Assembly (NCBI GenBank): GCA_002506485.1
Contig: DAXQ01000020.1
Span: 1,481 to 15,081, forward strand
DNA: 13,601 nucleotides
DNA from: Euryarchaeota archaeon UBA136
GTDB lineage: Archaea > Thermoplasmatota > Poseidoniia > MGIII > CG-Epi1
Direction: 5' to 3'
Shown: in pieces, positions 1 to 5,790 of the stretch
Numbering within the stretch: the stretch's first letter is position 1
How the letters are laid out: every line of letters begins with the position of its first letter
Translations under genes and position numbers: made by a program
The notes under the pieces: model-generated
Told to the model about the DNA's origin: nothing
Seen by the model: the letters and a program-made list of their open reading frames with translations, nothing else
The model's database searches: none

Positions 1-240
1 CGCAAAGATTCCCAATGAGATGAATATTCCTCCTGTTTTTCTCTTCTGCAGACAGTCATCTCGATCTGCAATAGACCCCAAATCCATGTATTGCTGGCAA
101 CTTGTGATCTCATAGGTCTTTTCATTCAGGTGCGAGGTATAATCCTCTGTCGCACTGTTCCAGAAAGCCAGACCAAAGATGATTAGACTGATTCCAAGTG
201 TGGTCCCTATCACTAATTTCCAATAATTCTCAATTTCCAC
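1..240 (-). CDS. Unrecognised membrane protein, N-terminal part (runs off left edge)
   Basis: Reading leftward from a GTG at 240-238, an open frame of 80 codons continues past the window edge. An in-frame TAG lies seven codons upstream of the GTG with no ATG/GTG/TTG between, so GTG 240 is the likely start. The protein begins with a short polar stretch and one clear membrane helix (about residues 7-27, WKLVIGTTLGISLIIFGLAF). An exposed loop with two cysteines (C48 and C63) follows, then a second hydrophobic stretch beginning around residue 71 (GGIFISLGIFA). This suggests a small membrane protein with the cysteine-bearing loop on one face; a disulfide is possible. An AT-rich run at 264-274, about 27 bases before the start, could be a leaderless promoter. 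I do not recognise a family. Its neighbour on the same strand is another small membrane protein. Confidence 0.6.
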   Translation of the reverse strand, partial: MEIENYWKLVIGTTLGISLIIFGLAFWNSATEDYTSHLNEKTYEITSCQQYMDLGSIADRDDCLQKRKTGGIFISLGIFA

Positions 241-319
241 GGTATTCAGAAAAGGAGTCCCCTAATAATTTTTTCTCCAATGGAAAAAATTGCTTTCAGA
301 ACATTATAGAATATAAACA

Positions 320-517
320 TTACATTTCCTCCCCTAAATTTAGGAAGATGACATTCTTTTTCTCTTTAGCTTCAAAACTGGATTGTAACTGTTGTAGTTC
401 GGTTTCCCTAATCTCGGCACGCTTTTGTTCTTCCTGTTCTTCTGAGATATCAATGGTCAGCATAGCTACCAAACTGGTCACTACTAGAGCGCCAATAGCT
501 ATGATAATAAGATTCAT
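320..517 (-). CDS. Small single-pass membrane protein with cytosolic coiled coil
   Basis: This 65-residue protein starts with ATG at 517. A purine-rich GAGG (complement of 526-529) lies 8 bases upstream, a good Shine-Dalgarno. Residues 3-22 (LIIIAIGALVVTSLVAMLTI) form one membrane helix. Residues 23-56 are very rich in Glu, Gln, Lys and Arg with hydrophobic residues spaced as in an amphipathic helix, so a short coiled coil is likely. The helix-then-charged-rod layout recalls small septum, scaffold or accessory subunits, but no family is recognised and the function is unknown. It lies 79 bases upstream of the partial membrane protein on the same strand, so the two may be co-transcribed. The clean ribosome binding site and non-random composition argue that it is real despite its size. 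Confidence 0.5.
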   Translation of the reverse strand: MNLIIIAIGALVVTSLVAMLTIDISEEQEEQKRAEIRETELQQLQSSFEAKEKKNVIFLNLGEEM

Positions 518-525
518 ATTTTATT

Positions 526-529
526 CCTC
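526..529 (-). promoter_or_regulatory. Shine-Dalgarno of the small coiled-coil membrane protein
   Basis: On the minus strand GAGG precedes the ATG at 517 by 8 bases. This supports the chosen start and shows that some genes here use leadered translation. Confidence 0.45.
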
Positions 530-782
530 AATTTAGTTTTGGTTTCAGAATAAGTAGGCCAAGATAGGTAACACAATAATTTCCCAAGGAAGAAAAACAA
601 CAGCAAACTTCAGGTATCCAAGCATGGTACAAACTAGAAGTAGTTATATATAAAGTTAACGGTAAAAAAGTTATATTATATTATTGCTTTTTAGAGGATA
701 TATTTACAAATGTTCTACTTGGACCAAAATCAATCAAAAGGTGGGACACAAAATCTTCCGGAATTTTGCATTGACATATCCA

Positions 783-789
783 TAATATA
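783..789 (+). promoter_or_regulatory. TATA-like box of the oxidase cassette
   Basis: TAATATA is centred about 24 bases before the GTG start at 810, with no Shine-Dalgarno between. This is the spacing of an archaeal leaderless promoter. It would drive the oxidase, aminotransferase-like, sulfotransferase-like and hydroxylase genes as one unit. Confidence 0.5.
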
Positions 790-809
790 CAAGAGCCTAG
801 TGACGATAA

Positions 810-1750
810 GTGGGCAAAGGACATTGCTTGGTCATAGGGGCCGGGGTCAGTGGTCTTTCATCCGGGATCCGGCTTCTGGAAAATGGTTGGAAGGTGACTA
901 TCTGGTCTACTGAATTCTCACCTAATACCACTTCTGATGTGGCCGCCGCACTTTGGTATCCCTTTCTTTCCGCTCCCATAGAAAGAACGGATGCTTGGGG
1001 CTCCAACACATATAATGTTTTGAAGGAACTAGCTGAGTTACCAGATACCGGTATCACAATGACCCAGACATACGAATATTTTAGGGATTCACAACCTGAT
1101 CCTTCCTGGAAGGACACTGTTGATGGTTTTAGAAGGATATCAGGTAATCTTCCTGGGGATTATGTGGAATGTTTTTCCTTTGTGACCTCTGTCATAGAAA
1201 TGCCCATCTATCTTGGCTGGCTGTTATCCAGATATAACTCTCTGGGGGGAAGACAGTTCAGAGAAAGATTAGCGATTTTCTTAACTTGCCTGCAGATTTC
1301 GAGGCAGTTGTGAATTGTACCGGTCTTGATTCTAGGGATTTACTGGGTGATAATGATGTATATCCTATAAGAGGCCAGATAATCCGTGTCAGGCTGGACA
1401 TAAAGGAAATGCACTTGGATCAGCAGCATGAAACTCTCACCTACATCGTGCCAAGGGCAAATGATATGGTCTTAGGGGGTGTTGCACAGGATGGTAATTG
1501 GAATTTAGAACCTACTTCCAAGGACCGTGATTTTATACTTCAGAAGTGTAGTAATATCATTCCAGAACTTGAGGGTGCAGAGATAATAGAGGATCTGGTT
1601 GGCTTACGTCCGGGAAGAACTGAAGTGAGGTTGGAGAAGGAACATATCCAGGACCGTCCTTTAGTTCATAATTATGGCCACGGGGATTCAGGGGTAACCC
1701 TTTCTTGGGGTTGTGCAGATGAGGTTGTGGAGTTGGTCAATGGCGGATAA
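810..1750 (+). CDS. D-amino-acid oxidase family FAD enzyme, frame broken at a G run
   Basis: FAD-dependent oxidase of the D-amino-acid/D-aspartate oxidase family, which turns a D-amino acid into a 2-oxo acid, ammonia and hydrogen peroxide. Visible family signatures are the N-terminal FAD fold (VIGAGVSGLSSG, residues 8-19), SDVAAALWYPFL near residue 42, VVNCTGL followed by YPIRGQIIRV in the middle, LRPGRTEVRLE, and a C-terminal HNYGHGDSGVTLSWGCA. The reading frame starts at GTG 810 and breaks near 1244-1249. Adding one G restores a continuous protein of about 313 residues, near the family length of about 340. The downstream half would otherwise have to start at TTG 1286, inside a conserved stretch. 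The stop overlaps the next gene's start by 11 bases, so it heads a cassette. The exact D-substrate cannot be told from sequence; glycine oxidase-like activity is an alternative. Confidence 0.85.
1244..1249 (+). other. Frameshift site: run of six G in the oxidase gene
   Basis: Upstream of this run the oxidase reads in one frame (YNSLGG). Downstream the conserved protein continues in the -1 frame (GGKTVQRKISDF then LPADFEAVVNCTGL). A run of seven G instead of six would give SLGGKTVQ and join both halves. This is either a one-base loss in a homopolymer (sequencing error or real mutation) or, less likely, a slippery -1 site. Confidence 0.8.
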
Positions 1751-2660
1751 ACGTGGAACCCACGATTATGTTGAGGATCTTCGGAATGCAGAGGTTCTGG
1801 TCTATATCAATGGCAAATTTTATCCTAGGCAGGATGCCTCGATTTCGGTCTTTGATAGCGGTTTTCTTCTCGGTGATGGTGTATGGGAAGGGATTCGTAT
1901 GCATAATGGCAAATTCCTTTTTCTAGAACAGCATCTGGAAAGGCTGTTCTGGGGCGCATCCCAGATTGATATGGATATTGGGAAGACAATGGAGGAGATC
2001 ATCTCTATCCTGTATGAGACTGCAAAATTCAATAAGATGGAGAGTGGTGTCCACGTCCGTCTGATAGTCTCGAGAGGCGTGAAATCAACTCCTTATCAGG
2101 ATCCAAGTTTCACAATTTCTGAACCCACTATTGTTGTAATCCCTGAGTACAAGGTCCCATCTCTAGAAACACAGTTGAATGGAATAAAATTGGTGTCAGT
2201 GGATATTATCCGGGGTTCGACCAATATTCAGGATCATCGAATCAATAGTCTGAGTAAGTTCAATTGTATCCAGGCATGCATAGATGCCAAGAGAAAGGGT
2301 GGTGATGAGGGACTGATGCTGGACCCTCATGGCTACGTCTCAACATGCAATTCCACACATTTTTTTATGGTAACCGATAACGCGGTCTGGACCTCAACTG
2401 GTGAATACTGCCTGAAGGGCGTGACAAGACAGAATATCATTGATATCTGTAAGGCCCATTCCATACCTCTCTACGAGAGAAATTTCACATTGGCTGATGT
2501 TTATGATGCTGATGAGGCCTTTGTTACTGGGACCTTTGGGGGTGTTGTCCCAGTTTATGAAGTCGATGATCATGAACTGTCGGTACTTCAGAATGGTTCT
2601 GTGGTCAAGATCTTGCAATCACATTACAATGATTTGGTTGAACTGGTGAGTTTGTCTTGA
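1740..2660 (+). CDS. Class IV aminotransferase-fold protein with atypical active site
   Basis: 306 residues with the fold-type IV PLP enzyme layout (branched-chain and D-amino-acid aminotransferases). VYINGKFYPR and FDSGFLLGDGVWEGIR lie near the N-terminus, FLEQHLERL follows, then GLMLDPHGYVST, LKGVTRQNIIDIC and DEAFVTGTFGGVVPV in the C-terminal domain. ATG 1740 is chosen because it overlaps the oxidase stop by 11 bases, the usual coupling here; an upstream in-frame ATG at 1713 would lie deep in the oxidase. By eye the usual PLP lysine position (IK in D-amino-acid transaminase) reads Asn169, with a Lys only at 173. The glutamate that contacts the PLP ring (as in E. coli IlvE GYISEG) reads Thr202. 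It may be a divergent transaminase, lyase or non-catalytic protein. The next gene encodes the partner domain found fused to this fold in plants. Confidence 0.8.
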   Translation: MADKRGTHDYVEDLRNAEVLVYINGKFYPRQDASISVFDSGFLLGDGVWEGIRMHNGKFLFLEQHLERLFWGASQIDMDIGKTMEEIISILYETAKFNKMESGVHVRLIVSRGVKSTPYQDPSFTISEPTIVVIPEYKVPSLETQLNGIKLVSVDIIRGSTNIQDHRINSLSKFNCIQACIDAKRKGGDEGLMLDPHGYVSTCNSTHFFMVTDNAVWTSTGEYCLKGVTRQNIIDICKAHSIPLYERNFTLADVYDADEAFVTGTFGGVVPVYEVDDHELSVLQNGSVVKILQSHYNDLVELVSLS

Positions 2661-3379
2661 TCAGAATCGCAATGTGGTCTGGTCCTCGTAATATTTCTAC
2701 AGCTATGATGCGTTCCTGGGGGAATCGGGCAGATACTTTTGTGATAGACGAACCTTACTATGCCTACTATTTGAGCCAGAATGACTTGCAGCATCCAGGC
2801 CGTGATGAGGTTCTGCAGGCTGGGGAATTGGATTCAGGAAAAGTATCTCGTGGTTTGGCCCATGATACTAGTGGTTCCTGTTCAATCTATTACCAGAAGC
2901 ACATGACTCACCATCTTCTGGAATCAATCAATCGGGATTGGATGGAATCCGTTACGAATTGTTTCTTGATTAGGGATCCCAAGGATATGATCATATCCTA
3001 TCACAAGGTCTATTCGGATATTACCAGTAATCTCCTGGGTTTATATCAGCAAAAGGAAATATTCGAACATGTCAAGAAGATGACTGGGGAGATACCGCCT
3101 ATTATAGATTCCAAGGATGTTCTGATGAACCCCGAAGAGATACTAGGTAAATTCTGTGACAGGATTGGTGTCGTCTTTTCTGGAGAAATGCTGAGCTGGT
3201 CCAGAGGAGCCAGAGATACAGATGGTAATTGGGGGAAATATTGGTACAAGAATGTAATGACTTCCACGGGTTTCAATAAATATGTACCCAAGACGGAAGA
3301 GGTACCTGAGAAATATCTAGCTCTTTATGAGGAATCCTATAAACTTTATCAAGAGCTTCACAAACTGAGAATAAGATAG
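2657..3379 (+). CDS. Sulfotransferase-like P-loop protein
   Basis: 240 residues resembling the sulfotransferase P-loop superfamily. An N-terminal WSGPRNISTAMMRS (residues 7-20) sits where the 5'-phosphosulfate loop lies, FLIRDPKDMIISY (103-115) resembles the 3'-phosphate-binding helix with Arg and Ser, and NWGKYWYKNVMTSTGF (191-206) resembles the C-terminal substrate/nucleotide loop. The usual loop lysine is replaced by Arg, so PAPS use is unproven. From memory these blocks match the N-terminal domain of plant 'branched-chain aminotransferase-like' proteins (At3g05190 type), where this domain is fused to a class IV aminotransferase domain. The TTG start at 2657 overlaps the preceding TGA in TTGA, which supports translational coupling, and the stop abuts the next ATG. 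Substrate unknown; a kinase-like or other nucleotide-dependent transfer is possible. Confidence 0.75.
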   Translation: MIRIAMWSGPRNISTAMMRSWGNRADTFVIDEPYYAYYLSQNDLQHPGRDEVLQAGELDSGKVSRGLAHDTSGSCSIYYQKHMTHHLLESINRDWMESVTNCFLIRDPKDMIISYHKVYSDITSNLLGLYQQKEIFEHVKKMTGEIPPIIDSKDVLMNPEEILGKFCDRIGVVFSGEMLSWSRGARDTDGNWGKYWYKNVMTSTGFNKYVPKTEEVPEKYLALYEESYKLYQELHKLRIR

Positions 3380-4366
3380 ATGTCCAGTATCACACCTAGA
3401 GCATTTTATTTTTTGAGTTGGATTATTCCCATCTCTGTTATTATTGGGAATTATGTAGGCGATATCTATGTTGGCACGGCGACCTTTATTGGCCTAGTTG
3501 TCTTCCCCGTCCTTGATCTGATTTTAGGAGACGGTAAGGATAGAACTCCTGAATCTACTAGCCCTCATTTTTTCGATTTTATCCTTTACGGACATGTGTT
3601 CTTTCAATTTATTGCAATTGCTAGTTTCTTTTATTTCATCCAGTCCAACCCTGAGATGAATCTGCTGATTCTTGCCATCCTTTCCACAGGTTTCGGTACT
3701 GGAATCTCAGGAATTGTAGTTGCCCATGAGTTGATTCATCGCAAGGGACTGCCAAGATTCCTTGGTCATCTGCTTCTTTGGACGACGACTTATCTGCATT
3801 TTGAGAGTGAACATGTACGTAGTCATCACCGATATGTGGGAACGGAACTTGATCCTGCCTCTGCCCGTGCAGAACACGGCCTTCAATATTTCGTATTGAC
3901 TACAGTCCCTCTTCAATTCATTTCATCGTGGAAGATTGAGTCTGAACGGAGTAATTCGTTCTGGTTTCATCGGGCATCATTGTATTTACTGATAGAGATT
4001 TCTACTTTGGCCGTGTTGTACTATTTCATGGGGTCAACAATTACGTTCGCCTTTATCGGTCAATCGGCTGCAGCAGTTTATCTTCTGGAGTATGTTAATT
4101 ACATTCGTCACTGGGGTCTGAGACGCGGTGTCAAGGACAGGGTCACGGCCCAAATTAGTTGGCAATCAAATGCTCGACTGAGTCGTTACGTGTTAGTTGA
4201 ATTAACTAGACATTCAGATCACCATCTTTTTGCAAATAGACCTTATCAGTCGCTTCGTTCACATGATGATGCACCAACTTTGCCCGGTGGGTATTTTGCT
4301 TGTTTTTACCTAGCCCAGATACCTCCCATCTGGAAAAGAGTGATGTCCAAACACTTACCAGCCTAA
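3380..4366 (+). CDS. AlkB-type membrane di-iron hydroxylase (alkane monooxygenase-like)
   Basis: 328-residue integral membrane protein of the AlkB/XylM family, which uses a histidine-bound di-iron centre, oxygen and rubredoxin- or ferredoxin-supplied electrons to hydroxylate alkyl chains. All histidine boxes are present: HELIHR (H116, H120), EHVRSHH (H145, H149, H150) and RHSDHH (H278, H281, H282), plus the extra ligand motif NYIRHWG (H244). The AlkB-like PVLDLILGDG lies at residues 43-52 and RPYQSLR at 287-293. Hydrophobic helices precede the first box and separate the later ones. It is shorter than typical AlkB (about 400), mostly at the termini. ATG 3380 directly follows the sulfotransferase-like stop. 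No rubredoxin or reductase is encoded nearby. Alkane, fatty-acid or lipid-headgroup hydroxylation are all possible; the context with amino-acid enzymes favours a specialised substrate. Confidence 0.85.
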   Translation: MSSITPRAFYFLSWIIPISVIIGNYVGDIYVGTATFIGLVVFPVLDLILGDGKDRTPESTSPHFFDFILYGHVFFQFIAIASFFYFIQSNPEMNLLILAILSTGFGTGISGIVVAHELIHRKGLPRFLGHLLLWTTTYLHFESEHVRSHHRYVGTELDPASARAEHGLQYFVLTTVPLQFISSWKIESERSNSFWFHRASLYLLIEISTLAVLYYFMGSTITFAFIGQSAAAVYLLEYVNYIRHWGLRRGVKDRVTAQISWQSNARLSRYVLVELTRHSDHHLFANRPYQSLRSHDDAPTLPGGYFACFYLAQIPPIWKRVMSKHLPA

Positions 4367-4378
4367 ATTAATAGTTAA

Positions 4379-4385
4379 TTTATAT
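4379..4385 (+). promoter_or_regulatory. TATA box of the C1 peptidase gene
   Basis: TTTATAT starts 25 bases before the ATG at 4404 with no ribosome binding site between, a clear leaderless archaeal promoter arrangement. It separates the peptidase from the preceding four-gene cassette. Confidence 0.55.
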
Positions 4386-4403
4386 CGGTCACTAATATCA
4401 ATT

Positions 4404-5741
4404 ATGGGCAAGGCAGTAACACTAACAAATATCAAGAAATATCGGAAGGATTTCAATTCTAGTTCAACCGCTAAATTATCTATGAATGCAGCTACTAGGA
4501 CCGATGTTAGAAAACTTGCAATGAACTGGGATACTTTTAGACAGATCGATCATACCTTCTCAAACAAGGTATCTGGAGAGCTGAAAGCTACTAGCCAGAT
4601 GAGGAGTGGAAGATGCTGGGGTTTTGCTGGCCTTAATCTATTGAGAGTCTATCTAGGTCGAAAGTACAAGCTCAAGAATTTTGAATTCTCTCAGAATTAT
4701 TTTATGTTCTATGATAAACTGGAGAAGGCTAATTATTTTCTTGAGAATATCATTGAGACTGTAGATGAAGCAGGCGACAGTCGATTGATTATGCATTTGC
4801 TTTCCTCCCCGGTTCAGGATGGTGGTCAGTGGGATATGTTCGTCAATCTGTTGAAGAAATATGGCACAGTTCCCAAGAAGGTCATGGCCGAGAGTCATCA
4901 GAGCAGCAACTCATCTCAGATGAATAAGTTGGTTACTCGAAAACTTAGAGGGTTTGCCAGAGATCTGAGAACAGCCCATACAAAGGGAAAATCATCTTCT
5001 GAATTAAGGAATATGAAGGATGACATGCTATCTACAGTTTATCAGATGTTATGTATTAGTCTTGGGACGCCCCCCCAGAAGTTTGATTGGTCTATACGGA
5101 ATAAGAAGGATAAATTCCAAAGATTTACGGATCTTACACCCAAAAAGTTCTATGAGGATCATGTTGGTATAGAACTGGATGATTTCGTTTGTCTGATAAA
5201 CGACCCTCGCAGGTTCACAGATTATAACAAAACTTACACAGTCGAGTATCTGGGCAATGTACATGGAGGTAACATTATTCGTTATCTAAATTTAGAAAAT
5301 GATGATTTAAGAAAGTACACTATCAAATCAATCAAAGCTAATGATCCCGTATGGTTTGGTTGTGACGTCGGTAAATTCTTTACACGTGAATTCGGAGTAA
5401 TGGACATGGACCTGTTTGAATTTGATAGGTTTTATGGTACTGAATTCAATATGAACAAGGCTGAGCGCCTGGAGTATGGTGATAGCGTTATGACTCATGC
5501 TATGCTGTTCACAGGCGTGGATCTAAAGAATAACAAGCCAGTAAAGTGGAGAGTGGAGAACAGCTGGGGAGCTGACCACGGAGAGAAAGGATTCGACATT
5601 ATGTCTGACTCATGGTTTGGTGAGTTCATGTACGAGGTTGTTATACACAAGAAACATATTACTAAGAAATTGGCAGAATTATATGATATGGAACCAATTA
5701 AACTCCCACCTTGGGACCCCATGGGTTCGCTGGCCCATTAA
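4404..5741 (+). CDS. Bleomycin hydrolase/aminopeptidase C-type cysteine peptidase (family C1B)
   Basis: 445 residues, the usual length for PepC/bleomycin hydrolase, a cytosolic papain-fold aminopeptidase that forms barrel-shaped hexamers. The catalytic set is visible: Gln65 of the oxyanion hole and Cys71 in SQMRSGRCWGFAG, His365 in THAMLFTGVD, and Asn386 in WRVENSWG. FSQNYFMFYDKLEKAN and DGGQWDMFVNLLKKYG are further family blocks. There is no signal peptide, so it acts inside the cell, presumably trimming imported or turned-over peptides. The family's C-terminal tail normally reaches into the active site to impose aminopeptidase action; here the chain ends soon after PPWDPMGSLAH. It has its own leaderless promoter and precedes glutamate dehydrogenase, consistent with amino-acid use. 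The symbol is left blank because the archaeal homologue may differ in specificity. Confidence 0.9.
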   Translation: MGKAVTLTNIKKYRKDFNSSSTAKLSMNAATRTDVRKLAMNWDTFRQIDHTFSNKVSGELKATSQMRSGRCWGFAGLNLLRVYLGRKYKLKNFEFSQNYFMFYDKLEKANYFLENIIETVDEAGDSRLIMHLLSSPVQDGGQWDMFVNLLKKYGTVPKKVMAESHQSSNSSQMNKLVTRKLRGFARDLRTAHTKGKSSSELRNMKDDMLSTVYQMLCISLGTPPQKFDWSIRNKKDKFQRFTDLTPKKFYEDHVGIELDDFVCLINDPRRFTDYNKTYTVEYLGNVHGGNIIRYLNLENDDLRKYTIKSIKANDPVWFGCDVGKFFTREFGVMDMDLFEFDRFYGTEFNMNKAERLEYGDSVMTHAMLFTGVDLKNNKPVKWRVENSWGADHGEKGFDIMSDSWFGEFMYEVVIHKKHITKKLAELYDMEPIKLPPWDPMGSLAH

Positions 5742-5754
5742 TCCATAAAGGTTA

Positions 5755-5762
5755 TTTTTATA
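5755..5762 (+). promoter_or_regulatory. TATA-like box of glutamate dehydrogenase
   Basis: TTTTTATA is centred about 32 bases before ATG 5791. No Shine-Dalgarno precedes the start, so a leaderless or near-leaderless transcript is likely. The five-T run may also help end transcription of the preceding peptidase gene. Confidence 0.45.
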
Positions 5763-5790
5763 GCCTATTCCATATCGACTTGAATTAGTT

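Larger units (their letters stand above)
518..809. other. AT-rich divergent spacer between the small membrane protein and the oxidase cassette
   Basis: This 292-base spacer separates divergent genes. It holds several TATA-like tracts: a near-palindromic TTATATATAA at 644-653, TTATATTATATTATT at 671-685, ATATATTT at 699-704, and TAATATA at 783-789, the last being the best placed for the oxidase. A 67-codon frame from ATG 710 crosses into the oxidase gene, but its second half is only the oxidase read in another frame. No tRNA, hairpin terminator or repeat was recognised. More TATA-like elements are present than two genes need, so an unannotated short transcript is possible. Confidence 0.5.

Noticed and set aside
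198..536. 112-codon plus-strand frame across the left-edge region
   Set aside because: It is antisense to the two minus-strand membrane proteins, is serine- and phenylalanine-rich in a way typical of shadows, and lacks a recognisable start signal.
710..913. 67-codon plus-strand frame upstream of and overlapping the oxidase gene
   Set aside because: Its second half is the oxidase FAD-binding region read in another frame and the first half resembles no protein. The oxidase has its own well-placed TATA box and GTG start. A very short leader peptide cannot be fully excluded.
1713..1739. Earlier ATG (1713) as the aminotransferase-like start
   Set aside because: It would add nine residues that merely translate the conserved oxidase C-terminus in another frame; ATG 1740 gives the usual short overlap and a normal N-terminus.
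1286..1750. Second half of the oxidase as an independent gene from TTG 1286
   Set aside because: Conserved oxidase sequence continues upstream of TTG 1286 in the same frame back to the G run, so this is the rest of a single frameshifted gene.
2200..2235. GGTTCGA-like sequence resembling a tRNA T-loop
   Set aside because: It lies inside a well-conserved coding region and no cloverleaf arms can be drawn around it.
5068..5077. C7 run in the peptidase gene as a further frameshift
   Set aside because: The peptidase frame continues intact across it with conserved residues on both sides.
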